Positions 44,771 through 52,449 of a stretch of 64,000 nt of DNA are shown here, in pieces. Origin of the DNA: Bacteroidales bacterium. GTDB taxonomy: Bacteria > Bacteroidota > Bacteroidia > Bacteroidales > FEN-979. The translations under genes were made by a program, and so were the position numbers. The DNA lies in contig JALNZC010000010.1 in assembly GCA_023229525.1 (NCBI GenBank), positions 1 through 64,000 of the forward strand. The letters run 5' to 3'. The notes beneath the pieces are model-generated. The model was not told where the DNA came from. It ran no database searches and saw nothing but the letters and a program-made list of their open reading frames with translations. Positions within the stretch are counted from its first letter, which is position 1, and every line of letters begins with the position of its first letter.

Positions 44771-45248
44771 CTCAAAACTCAAAGCTCAAAAGTCAAAATT
44801 ACAATTCAAAAATAAAAACTGAAAACATGATCGGTAGAGACATTAAAGCAGATTTAAAGAACAGAGCTTATAAGTTTTCGGTTGGTGTGATTATTTTTAT
44901 TGAGGAAGTGACACAGGAACGTAAGATATACTATTCTCTGGTAGATCAGCTTATACGATCCTCAACTTCGATAGGGGCCAATATTGTTGAAGCGAAATCA
45001 GCAAGTTCCAGAAAAGATTATATTCGTTATTTTGAGATTGCGTTAAAATCAGCCAATGAAACAAAATATTGGCTTTGTTTATTCCGGGATGCAATAAAAT
45101 GTGATAAAAAGAAAACGGAAAATTTGATCAAAGAAGCAGATGAAATTTCAAAAATGATTGCAAGCAGTATCCTTACTATGAAAGGAAAAAGGAAGATTTG
45201 ACTTTTGAGTTGTAGTTTTGACTTTTGAATTTTGATTTTTAAGTTTGA
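44771..45248. mobile_element. four-helix-bundle gene between inverted CTCAAAA arrays (element B)
   Basis: The left arm (44771-44815, CTCAAAACTCAAAGCTCAAA, AGTCAAAATTACAATTCAAA) and the right arm (45197-45248, TTTGACTTTTGAGTTGTAG, TTTTGACTTTTGAATTTTGA) are reverse complements with about 28 of 34 bases matching over the best block, including a TACAA core that breaks the 7-bp periodicity. The gene 44827-45201 fills the interior. The whole element exactly fills the nuoG-nuoH gap and is co-oriented with the operon. Confidence 0.7.
44827..45201 (+). CDS. four helix bundle protein (23S rRNA IVS / Avd-like family)
   Basis: The 124-residue product has the family pattern: DLKNRAYKFSVGVIIFIEEV in helix 1, then VDQLIRSSTSIGANIVEAKS and ASSRKDYIRYFEIALKSANE in helices 2-3, and a lysine-rich C-terminus (MKGKRKI). 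It is only distantly similar to the copies at 7228 and 47745, so the three are not recent duplicates. It lies inside the nuo operon between nuoG and nuoH and is flanked by inverted repeat arms. No link to complex I function is evident; it is more likely cargo of the element. Nucleic-acid binding is inferred from the basic tail and the Avd fold. Confidence 0.88.
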   Translation: MIGRDIKADLKNRAYKFSVGVIIFIEEVTQERKIYYSLVDQLIRSSTSIGANIVEAKSASSRKDYIRYFEIALKSANETKYWLCLFRDAIKCDKKKTENLIKEADEISKMIASSILTMKGKRKI

Positions 45249-45252
45249 TTAG

Positions 45253-46272
45253 ATGCCTGTGTTACTTTATAAAACAGCTCTCGCTTCGCTCATCCTTATC
45301 ATGAGCCTGCTCGTAGCAATGTATTCGACCCTGATCGAACGGAAGGTTGCCGGCTGGTTTCAGGACCGTCACGGACCGAACCGGGCCGGACCATGGGGTT
45401 TATTGCAACCCATGGCCGATGGTATCAAACTCTTTTTCAAAGAAGAGTTCATGCCGGATACGGCCGATAAATTCCTCTATATCCTTGGGCCGTCACTGAC
45501 CATGTTGATTGCCTGCCTCACCAGCGCTGTCATTCCCTGGGGGCCAGATCTGGTGATCGGTGGAAAAACCTATGCCCTTCAGGTCGCCGATATCAACATC
45601 GGGATCCTGTATATCTTCGCCATTGTTTCCATCGGTGTTTACGGGATCATGATCGGCGGATGGGCTTCCAATAACAAATATTCGTTACTGGGGGCGGTTC
45701 GTGCTTCGTCGCAGATGATCAGCTATGAACTGGCCATGAGCCTTTCCATCATTACCATTGTGATGATGACCGGATCATTGAGTATGCGCGATATCGTGGA
45801 CCAGCAGCAAGGCTTTAACTGGAATATTTTTTATCAGCCTTTGGGCTTCCTGATCTTCCTGATCTGTGCTTTCGCCGAAACCAACCGTTCCCCTTTCGAT
45901 TTGCCGGAGTGTGAAACCGAACTGGTAGGTGGTTATCATACCGAATACAGCAGCATGAAACTGGGTTTTTACCTGTTTGCGGAATATATCAACATGTTCA
46001 TTTCCGGTGCTGTGATGGCGACACTCTTTTTGGGCGGATATCACTTCCCGGGTTTGGATAAACTGGGATTATCCCCCAACATCTTTGCCTTCGTCAGCTT
46101 CATGGTATTTTTTGCCAAGATCACTTTCTTCGGTTTTATTTTTATGTGGATTCGCTGGACACTTCCCCGCTTCCGGTATGACCAATTAATGAAACTCGGA
46201 TGGAAAAGCCTGATACCTTTGGCGATTTTGAATGTCGTGATTACAGGAATAGTGATATTGGTCAATCATTGA
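45253..46272 (+). CDS. nuoH: NADH-quinone oxidoreductase subunit H
   Basis: The 339-residue membrane subunit has the conserved ERKVAGWFQDRHGPNRAGPWGLLQPMADGIKLFFKE, the AVRASSQMISYELAM helix and the quinone-channel loop CAFAETNRSPFDLPECETELVGGYHTEYSSMKLG. It links the hydrophilic arm to the proton pumps. It begins 5 bp after the element B right arm. Confidence 0.97.
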   Translation: MPVLLYKTALASLILIMSLLVAMYSTLIERKVAGWFQDRHGPNRAGPWGLLQPMADGIKLFFKEEFMPDTADKFLYILGPSLTMLIACLTSAVIPWGPDLVIGGKTYALQVADINIGILYIFAIVSIGVYGIMIGGWASNNKYSLLGAVRASSQMISYELAMSLSIITIVMMTGSLSMRDIVDQQQGFNWNIFYQPLGFLIFLICAFAETNRSPFDLPECETELVGGYHTEYSSMKLGFYLFAEYINMFISGAVMATLFLGGYHFPGLDKLGLSPNIFAFVSFMVFFAKITFFGFIFMWIRWTLPRFRYDQLMKLGWKSLIPLAILNVVITGIVILVNH

Positions 46273-46275
46273 TGA

Positions 46276-46400
46276 ACTCAAAACTTAAAACTCAAAAGTC
46301 AAAATTACAATGCAAAATTTAAAACTGTGATCTTGTGTAATATACAACAAATACTTTGAGTTTAAAGTTATAATTTTGAGTTTTGAGTTTTGATCTTTAA
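46276..46400. repeat. gene-less inverted repeat of element B type between nuoH and nuoI
   Basis: The left arm (46276-46327) contains ACTCAAAAGTCAAAATTACA followed by ATGCAAAATTTAAAACTG, nearly the same as the left arm of element B (44771-44815). The right arm (46354-46400) is TTTGAGTTTAAAGTTATAAT, TTTGAGTTTTGAGTTTTGA. Only about 26 bp lie between the arms, so this looks like element B with its gene lost. Confidence 0.92.
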
Positions 46401-46412
46401 ATTACATTGAAA

Positions 46413-46988
46413 ATGTCAACCCTGACCAACAGATCCAAAGTAGTTTCCGACAAAAAGATGACTTTTTGGGAACGGATCTATCTACCGGCCATATTCGGCG
46501 GAATGTGGGTCACGATTGGGCATCTTTTCCGTAAAAAGACCACTGTTCAATATCCTGAAGTAAAGCGTGAGTTCTCCGATATTTATCGTGGCAGGCACGT
46601 TTTGAAACGGGACGACGAAGGCCGGGAACGTTGTACTGCCTGCGGATTATGTGCCATTGCCTGTCCCGCAGAAGCCATTACCATGGTTGCCGGGGAACGA
46701 AAACCAGGGGAAGAGCATCTTTATCGTGAAGAGAAATATGCTGTCACATACGAGATCGACATGCTGCGTTGCATCTTTTGCGGCGATTGCGAAGAGGCCT
46801 GTCCCAAAGAAGCCATTTTTCTTACCCAAAATATGGTATTTTCGGAATATAAACGGGATCGGTTGGTTTATGGTAAAGAAGAATTGCTGGAACCCCTTGA
46901 CCCTGCGAAACGGATCGACGTTTCAAAACGTCAAACCCCGGAGGTATTGCAGTTTAAGAAAGATAAAAGGTTTAAACATAATAAGTAA
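46413..46988 (+). CDS. nuoI: NADH-quinone oxidoreductase subunit I
   Basis: The product (191 residues from ATG 46413, MSTLTNRSK) has two [4Fe-4S] ferredoxin motifs, RCTACGLCAIACPAEAIT and RCIFCGDCEEACPKEAIF, for clusters N6a and N6b. The N-terminus has an amphipathic segment (WERIYLPAIFGGMWVTIGHLF) that anchors it on the membrane arm. A TTG at 46407 is an alternative start. Confidence 0.96.
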   Translation: MSTLTNRSKVVSDKKMTFWERIYLPAIFGGMWVTIGHLFRKKTTVQYPEVKREFSDIYRGRHVLKRDDEGRERCTACGLCAIACPAEAITMVAGERKPGEEHLYREEKYAVTYEIDMLRCIFCGDCEEACPKEAIFLTQNMVFSEYKRDRLVYGKEELLEPLDPAKRIDVSKRQTPEVLQFKKDKRFKHNK

Positions 46989-46995
46989 TCACCGT

Positions 46996-47114
46996 AAAAC
47001 TCAAAATTCAAAGCTCAAAATTGCAACTGAAAATTCAAAATTTAAATTATGGTAACGCATTATGAGTTTTAACTTTTGAATTGTAGATTTGAATTTTGAG
47101 TTTTGAGTTTTGAA
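46996..47114. repeat. gene-less inverted repeat of element B type between nuoI and nuoJ
   Basis: The left arm (46996-47047: AAACTCAAAATTCAAAGCTC, AAAATTGCAACTGAAAATTC) and the right arm (47063-47114: TGAGTTTTAACTTTTGAATT, GTAGATTTGAATTTTGAG) are inverted around a 15-bp spacer. The GCAA/TGTAG cores correspond to the TACAA core of element B. Confidence 0.92.
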
Positions 47115-47123
47115 CTAATCAAC

Positions 47124-47624
47124 ATGTTCACAAAATACATCTTTTTCTTCCTGTCAGTCCTTGCCCTTTACAGCGCCGTGATGGTCCTGGTTTCCAAAAA
47201 GCCCATCCACAGCGTTCTGTTTCTTACCCTGGCTTTTTTTGCCATTGCCGGACACTATGTGCTGCTCAATGCACAGTTTCTGGCGGTGGTTCACGTGATC
47301 GTCTATGCCGGTGCCATCATGGTGCTGTTCCTTTTCACGGTTATGCTGCTGAATCTCAATGCAGACGAACGATCCCCAAAACCAGCCTGGGTCAATTTCA
47401 TCGCCTTTGTAGCAGGATGTATGCTGATGCTCACGCTGGTCGGCGTGTTTCGCGGGTATGATATCCGGGTTGCTCAGGATCCATCACTTTCACAGATCGG
47501 TCTTGTTAAAAACCTCGGCCGGATATTGTATCACGATTATCTGGTGCCATTTGAGCTGTCATCGGTACTTTTTCTTACAGCAATGGTTGGTGCGGTGCTG
47601 CTGGGGAAGAAGGAGCAGCTATAA
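47124..47624 (+). CDS. nuoJ: NADH-quinone oxidoreductase subunit J
   Basis: The product (166 residues from ATG 47124, MFTKYIFFF) has five membrane helices and the conserved VVHVIVYAGAIMVLFLFTVMLLNLN segment with the pi-bulge helix. A TTG at 47103 lies within the preceding repeat arm and is unlikely to be the start. Confidence 0.96.
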   Translation: MFTKYIFFFLSVLALYSAVMVLVSKKPIHSVLFLTLAFFAIAGHYVLLNAQFLAVVHVIVYAGAIMVLFLFTVMLLNLNADERSPKPAWVNFIAFVAGCMLMLTLVGVFRGYDIRVAQDPSLSQIGLVKNLGRILYHDYLVPFELSSVLFLTAMVGAVLLGKKEQL

Positions 47625-47627
47625 AAT

Positions 47628-48218
47628 GAATACTTGAACAATAGAACAGTAGAACAATAGAACATCAGAACAGTAGAACAGTAGAACAGTAGAAGGAAAT
47701 TAGAAAGATATCAAATCTGGAGGATGTCAAAGTAAGAGATTCATATGAACAGAAATGAAAATATCAGGGACCTTGAAGAAAGATTGATTGAGTTTGCTGT
47801 TTTAATCATGAATCTTTCAGAAAAGCTGCCAAAGTCCCAAATTGGAAAATACATTTCTGAACAATTGATTCGGTCAGGAACCTCTCCTGCTTTGAACTAT
47901 GGCGAAGCAAAAGGAGCAGAATCATCAAATGATTTTATTCATAAAATGAAGGTCTGTCTTAAAGAACTGAGGGAAACCTTTATTTCATTGAAAATTATCA
48001 AGGCTAAACCGTTAATTCCGACAGATGACTCGTTGATCCGATGTTTAAATGAATGCAATGAATTGATTTCAATTTTTGTAAAAAGTATCCGTACAGCAGA
48101 AACAAACCGTAAAAACAAATAAAAAATTCACATTTCAAATGTTCTGATGTTCTATTGTTCCATTGTTCAAGTATTCAAAATTCAAAATTCAAAATTCATT
48201 GTTCAATATTCGATATTC
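47628..48218. mobile_element. four-helix-bundle gene between near-perfect inverted AGAACAATAG arrays (element C)
   Basis: The left arm starts TGAATACTTGAACAATAGAA (47628-47694) and holds seven 9-bp units such as AGAACAGTA and AGAACAATA, with one AGAACATCA variant. The right arm (48138-48178) reads back as TGAATACTTGAACAATGGAA, CAATAGAACATCAGAACA, identical to the left apart from one base and one missing unit, including the odd CATCAG unit. Beyond it, 48181-48218 is an inverted copy of the nuoF-downstream array. The gene 47745-48122 lies inside. The element fills the nuoJ-nuoK gap. Confidence 0.75.
47745..48122 (+). CDS. four helix bundle protein (23S rRNA IVS / Avd-like family)
   Basis: The 125-residue product begins MNRNENIRDLEERLIEFAVL and carries SEQLIRSGTSPALNYGEAKG and AESSNDFIHKMKVCLKELRE, the family core, then a final helix and a basic tail (RTAETNRKNK). 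The GEAKGAES segment parallels VEAKSASS in the protein at 44827. It is the third diverged member in the window and the only one with near-perfect inverted arms, so this copy may be the youngest insertion. The start at ATG 47745 follows a GGAGGA-like ribosome-binding site (CTGGAGGATGTC, about 20 bp upstream). Confidence 0.88.
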   Translation: MNRNENIRDLEERLIEFAVLIMNLSEKLPKSQIGKYISEQLIRSGTSPALNYGEAKGAESSNDFIHKMKVCLKELRETFISLKIIKAKPLIPTDDSLIRCLNECNELISIFVKSIRTAETNRKNK

Positions 48219-48539
48219 ATGATGAACACCCTTAATTCCATCCCCATTCACTACTACCTCATCTTTTGCTCGCTCATATTCTGCATCGGGGTTTTCGGGG
48301 TTCTTATCAAACGTAACGCCCTGGTGATCCTTATGTCGATTGAACTGATGATCAATTCCATCAATCTTTTGCTGGCGGCTTTTTCGGCTTACACCAACGA
48401 TCCCGCAGGACAAATTTTCGTGTTTTTCATCATGGTGGTTGCAGCAGCCGAAGTGGCGATCGGACTGGCTATTGTTGTACTGATTTTCCGGACAACGCAT
48501 TCTATTGATATTAACGTGCTTAATAAGCTTAAATGGTAA
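48219..48539 (+). CDS. nuoK: NADH-quinone oxidoreductase subunit K
   Basis: The product is 106 residues from ATG 48219 (or 105 from 48222). It has three helices with the essential glutamates in MSIELMINSINLLL and AAAEVAIGLAIVVLIF. The frame is open further upstream through the right arm of element C, but that translation (KIQNSKFIVQYSIF) is repeat-derived. The true start cannot use the natural upstream region, because element C directly abuts it. Confidence 0.96.
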   Translation: MMNTLNSIPIHYYLIFCSLIFCIGVFGVLIKRNALVILMSIELMINSINLLLAAFSAYTNDPAGQIFVFFIMVVAAAEVAIGLAIVVLIFRTTHSIDINVLNKLKW

Positions 48540-48540
48540 T

Positions 48541-50484
48541 ATGACGCTGATCGTAGTCCTCATACTGCTTTTTCCACTTCTCGGATTTCTTGTCCTTGGG
48601 TTGGGTTTTCGTAATATTCCGGCAAAAGTGACCTCCATCCTCGGTCCCGGAACCATTCTGATCTCATTTATTTTATCCATCCTGACTTTTTTCAATTTCA
48701 CCATTTCACCATCTCACCATTTCACCATCTCACTATTTCACCACCTCACCACCTCACCAGTTCACGAGCTTTTTTCCTGGATCTCCGTCGGCGACCTTCA
48801 AATCCCTTTCGGGCTCCTCATCGACCCACTTTCCATTCTCATGCTTCTTATCGTCACTGGTGTCGGCTTTATCATTCATGTCTATTCCATCGGGTATATG
48901 AAAAACGATCCCGGCTACAACCGTTTTTTCGCATATATGAACCTCTTTGTTTTTTCGATGCTGTTGCTGGTCATGGGGTCAAACTATCCGGTCATGTTTA
49001 TCGGTTGGGAAGGCGTTGGGTTGTGTTCTTATCTGCTGATCGGATTCTGGTTTAAAAACCATGAGTACAACAATGCCGCCAAAAAGGCCTTCATCATGAA
49101 CCGGATCGGCGACCTTGGATTTCTGCTCGGGATGTTTCTTCTCTTCACCACCTTTCACAGCTTGAACTTCCAGGAGATCTTTGCTGGGGCTAAAAGCATG
49201 GAACCGGGAAATGTTACGCTAATGGCCATCACCCTGCTGCTCTTCGTTGGGGCTGTTGGCAAAAGCGCACAGATTCCGCTCTACACATGGCTCCCCGATG
49301 CCATGGCTGGTCCCACCCCTGTTTCAGCCCTGATCCATGCAGCTACCATGGTCACTGCCGGGGTTTATATGGTTGCCCGGTCGAATATCCTCTATGCCTT
49401 ATCTCCGACTACCATGGCCATAATGGGGATCACAGGACTGGCCACCACGCTCTTTGCCGCGTCCATTGCCATTTTTCAGAACGACATTAAAAAAATCCTG
49501 GCCTATTCAACCATCAGTCAACTGGGGTATATGTTTCTCGCATTAAGTGTGGGCGCCTTCACCGGTGCGATGTTTCATCTGACCACACATGCTTTCTTCA
49601 AAGCCCTTTTGTTCCTGGCAGCCGGAAGCATGATCCACGCTCTTGGTGGTGAACAGGATATCCGGAAAATGGGAGGATTAAGCAAAAAACTTCCGATATC
49701 CCGTTTGACTTTCCTTGCAGGAGTCCTTGCCATTGCCGGGATTCCGCCACTATCGGGTTTCTTTTCCAAAGATGAGATCCTGCTCAAATCCTTTGAATTC
49801 GGACATTTCATCTGGTTTATTGCGGTTATCGGTTCACTGATGACTGCTTTTTATATGTTCCGTTTGTTCTACCTTACTTTTTCTAAAGATTTCCGCGGAA
49901 CGGAAGATCAAAAACATCACCTCCACGAATCACCGGCTGTGATGACAATCCCGTTAATAACATTGGCCGTCCTGTCGATACTGGGAGGACTTCTCAATAT
50001 CCCGGCCATCTTTGGCGGAAACAGCTCGCTGGAAGCCTTCCTTTCTCCGGTTTTCACCGATGCCGGTGCCATTCTGGAACATCAAACCCCGCTTACTCCC
50101 AGTACCGGATGGATATTGATGGGAATTACTCTGGCTGGCGTTCTCGTTATGATCCTTTGGGCATATCAACGTTATGTGAAACAAGATAAAGGCCTTTTGC
50201 CTGATGAAGCCAGTCGTTCCGTAATCATTACCCTCATTTCGAAAAAATACTTCGTGGATGAAATTTATAATTTGATTGTCGTAAAACCGGTCCTTTGGAT
50301 TTCGCAATTCCTCCATCGGTTCGTGGAACTCCGTTTCATCGATCGTATGGTGGACGGAGTGGGACAGATCGTGGTCCGGACCGGCAATACCTTGCGTTTT
50401 ATTCAGACCGGCAATGTGGGGTTTTACATGTTCATTATGGTCCTCGGGATAATCCTGATCTTGTTTTTTAACATACTTATCTGA
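48541..50484 (+). CDS. nuoL: NADH-quinone oxidoreductase subunit L
   Basis: The 647-residue antiporter-like subunit starts at ATG 48541, one base after nuoK. Family blocks are NPVMFIGWEGVGLCSYLLIGFW-like (VMFIGWEGVGLCSYLLIGFW), AKKAFIMNRIGDLGFLLG, AQIPLYTWLPDAMAGPTPVSALIHAATMVTAGVYM and KKILAYSTISQLGYMFLA. The first periplasmic loop, residues about 50-77, is encoded by an octamer array of TTTCACCA/CTCACCAT type and reads as repeated S/T-P-H-H motifs (SPSHHFTIS, LFHHLTTSP). It leads straight into the normal LFSWISVGD. The rest appears complete, including the C-terminal lateral helix. Confidence 0.96.
   Translation: MTLIVVLILLFPLLGFLVLGLGFRNIPAKVTSILGPGTILISFILSILTFFNFTISPSHHFTISLFHHLTTSPVHELFSWISVGDLQIPFGLLIDPLSILMLLIVTGVGFIIHVYSIGYMKNDPGYNRFFAYMNLFVFSMLLLVMGSNYPVMFIGWEGVGLCSYLLIGFWFKNHEYNNAAKKAFIMNRIGDLGFLLGMFLLFTTFHSLNFQEIFAGAKSMEPGNVTLMAITLLLFVGAVGKSAQIPLYTWLPDAMAGPTPVSALIHAATMVTAGVYMVARSNILYALSPTTMAIMGITGLATTLFAASIAIFQNDIKKILAYSTISQLGYMFLALSVGAFTGAMFHLTTHAFFKALLFLAAGSMIHALGGEQDIRKMGGLSKKLPISRLTFLAGVLAIAGIPPLSGFFSKDEILLKSFEFGHFIWFIAVIGSLMTAFYMFRLFYLTFSKDFRGTEDQKHHLHESPAVMTIPLITLAVLSILGGLLNIPAIFGGNSSLEAFLSPVFTDAGAILEHQTPLTPSTGWILMGITLAGVLVMILWAYQRYVKQDKGLLPDEASRSVIITLISKKYFVDEIYNLIVVKPVLWISQFLHRFVELRFIDRMVDGVGQIVVRTGNTLRFIQTGNVGFYMFIMVLGIILILFFNILI
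48690..48769 (+). repeat. in-frame TCACCATT octamer array in nuoL
   Basis: Nine or ten octamers (TTTCACCA, TCTCACCA, CCTCACCA) in one orientation, ending CAGTTCACGAGC. The same octamer family is seen in the transglutaminase-like gene at 63359-63402, where TTCACGAGC also occurs. Confidence 0.92.
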
Positions 50485-50487
50485 CCG

Positions 50488-51936
50488 ATGCTGACGATAC
50501 TTCTACTATTGCTTCCACTCGTCCTTTCACTGATCATCCTTTTATTCAAGGATGAACGGTCAATCCGGACAGTTGCCCTCACCGGCGCCCTGGTTGAATT
50601 CGGCATTGGGATCGCAGCCTTTATCCAGTACAAGACTTCCTGTCATTGCAATCTGCTTTTCTCGGCCGACTGGCTTTCAACCCTGGGTGTGAGTCTGAAA
50701 TTCGGGATGGACGGCATCAGTTTATTGCTGGTTGCCATGACCACCTTTTTACTCCCGGTGATCATCCTGGCCTCTTTCAACCATTCATACACCAGGCCTG
50801 CCGCTTTTTACAGCCTGGTACTGTTCTTGGAAATGGCGCTGGTAGGCGTTTTTACCGCTTTCGACGGGTTGATGTTTTATATCTTTTGGGAACTGGCGTT
50901 GATCCCGGCCTGGTTCATCTGTGCGGTATGGGGCGGCGACGACAGGATCCGGATCACCTTTAAATTCTTCATATACACCTTTGCGGGAAGTTTGCTGATG
51001 CTGGTCGCCTTGATATATCTTTATTTCAGAACACCACTGCCCCATTCGTTCGATTTTCAATGGCTTTATGCTGTAAAATTATCGCCGGTTGAACAAATAT
51101 GGATCTTCCTGGCTTTTTTTGTCGCCTTTGCCATCAAGATCCCGGTCTTCCCATTCCATACCTGGCAACCAGATACATATACTACATCACCGGCCACGGG
51201 CAGCATGTTACTGGCCGGGATCATGCTCAAAATGGGGATTTACGGGATGATCCGCTGGATGATCCCGATCTGTCACCAGACGCTGCAACAATGGGGAAGT
51301 ATTGCGGTCATCCTTGCCATTACCGGGATTGTGTATGCCTCGCTGATTGCCCTCCGGCAGGACGACCTGAAGCGGTTGGTGGCCTGGTCCTCTATTGCCC
51401 ATATGGGGCTGATCACCGCCGGGGTTTTAATCCTTTCTCAGAAAGCCACGACTGGGGCCGTCATCCAAATGGTATCGCACGGGATCAACATCGTAGGGCT
51501 TTTTATCGTGATCGATTTTATTGAGCATCGGACGAAAACCCGCAGTATCGCCGAGCTGGGCGGGATCGCTACCAGAGCGCCGCGGCTGGCTATATTTTTC
51601 ATGATCATCCTCCTGGCAAGCATCGCACTGCCGCTCACCAACGGTTTCGTCGGCGAATTCCTGCTGTTGCTGGGGCTGTTTGAGAACAACACGGTTTTTG
51701 CCGCCATTGCCGGATTGACCATGATTTTCGGCGCCGTTTACATGCTATGGATGTACCAACGCACCATGCTGGGAAAAACCAATGAACTTACCGGAGCGAT
51801 CCCGGATTTAACCCGGACTGAAATGGCAACCCTTATTCCGCTGGTCGTTCTGATCTTCTGGATCGGACTCTATCCGTCGTTCTTCCTGGATATCGTTTTG
51901 CCGGATGTCCAGCAGATATTAAGGTTCATGAGGTAA
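50488..51936 (+). CDS. nuoM: NADH-quinone oxidoreductase subunit M
   Basis: The 482-residue antiporter-like subunit begins 3 bp after nuoL. Blocks include LKFGMDGISLLLVAMTTFLLP, the catalytic glutamate helix MFYIFWELALIPAWFICAVWGG, AFAIKIPVFPFHTWQPDTYTTSPATGSMLLAGIMLKMGIYG and KRLVAWSSIAHMG. It ends normally at 51936. Downstream, a single repeat arm starts and nuoN, normally next, is about 7 kb away. Confidence 0.97.
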   Translation: MLTILLLLLPLVLSLIILLFKDERSIRTVALTGALVEFGIGIAAFIQYKTSCHCNLLFSADWLSTLGVSLKFGMDGISLLLVAMTTFLLPVIILASFNHSYTRPAAFYSLVLFLEMALVGVFTAFDGLMFYIFWELALIPAWFICAVWGGDDRIRITFKFFIYTFAGSLLMLVALIYLYFRTPLPHSFDFQWLYAVKLSPVEQIWIFLAFFVAFAIKIPVFPFHTWQPDTYTTSPATGSMLLAGIMLKMGIYGMIRWMIPICHQTLQQWGSIAVILAITGIVYASLIALRQDDLKRLVAWSSIAHMGLITAGVLILSQKATTGAVIQMVSHGINIVGLFIVIDFIEHRTKTRSIAELGGIATRAPRLAIFFMIILLASIALPLTNGFVGEFLLLLGLFENNTVFAAIAGLTMIFGAVYMLWMYQRTMLGKTNELTGAIPDLTRTEMATLIPLVVLIFWIGLYPSFFLDIVLPDVQQILRFMR

Positions 51937-51942
51937 TATAGA

Positions 51943-51996
51943 AGCTTAAAACTCAAAGCTCAAAACTCAAAACTTAAATCAAAATTCAAAACTTTT
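51943..51996 (+). repeat. left-type CTCAAAA arm after nuoM
   Basis: AGCTTAAAACTCAAAGCTCA, AAACTCAAAACTTAAATC, AAAATTCAAAAC has the orientation of the left arms of element B. Its inverted counterpart is found only at 58879-58911, directly before nuoN. Confidence 0.88.
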
Positions 51997-52024
51997 GTAA
52001 AAAGGGTTTTTATGAATAATGGAA

Positions 52025-52092
52025 TATTCGCAATACAACTGCGAATAAATTCTTTTCTCAAATGAACGACGCCATTACCAGTTCTGACTGGA
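52025..52092 (+). terminator. two small hairpins downstream of nuoM
   Basis: TATTCGCA (52025) pairs with TGCGAATA (52040) around 7 bases, and CCAGT (52078) pairs with ACTGG (52087) followed by AATTTTT. Either could end nuo transcription before the toxin-antitoxin genes. A TATATTTG at 52101-52108 after them fits a Bacteroidota -7 element for the next gene. Confidence 0.4.
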
Positions 52093-52128
52093 ATTTTTCC
52101 TATATTTGAATTTGATTATCGATGATCA

Positions 52129-52449
52129 ATGATATCGAAGGAACAAATAGAAGTGGTGGTTCAGAAAATTGTTGAATTTTATCAGCCGGAACAGGTTATC
52201 CTTTTTGGTTCCTATGCTACCGGAACTGCCCATGAAGGGAGTGACCTGGATTTTCTGCTTGTAAAAGAAACAAATGAATCTCCGGTTAACCGATCCGCTT
52301 TGGTAAGAAGAAAATTAAGAAACCTGTTAATTCCAATGGATATTTTGGTGTTTACCCCGGAGGAGATTGCAAAGGATAAATTCAGAAAAAACACATTTAT
52401 CCACGAAATTTTTAAAAACGGAAAATCTTTATATGAATATAAACGATGA
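52129..52449 (+). CDS. MntA-like nucleotidyltransferase antitoxin
   Basis: The 106-residue product carries the MNT motif QVILFGSYATGTAHEGSDLDFLLV with GS and D-x-D, and a third acidic strand IPMDILVFTPEEI. In MntA-HepT systems it adds AMP groups to the HEPN toxin and silences it. The stop overlaps the HEPN start by 17 bp. Confidence 0.9.
   Translation: MISKEQIEVVVQKIVEFYQPEQVILFGSYATGTAHEGSDLDFLLVKETNESPVNRSALVRRKLRNLLIPMDILVFTPEEIAKDKFRKNTFIHEIFKNGKSLYEYKR

Noticed and set aside
7228..48122. The four-helix-bundle genes as ribosomal protein S23
   Set aside because: The 'S23 ribosomal protein' name is historical, from ORFs inside 23S rRNA; no rRNA is present here.
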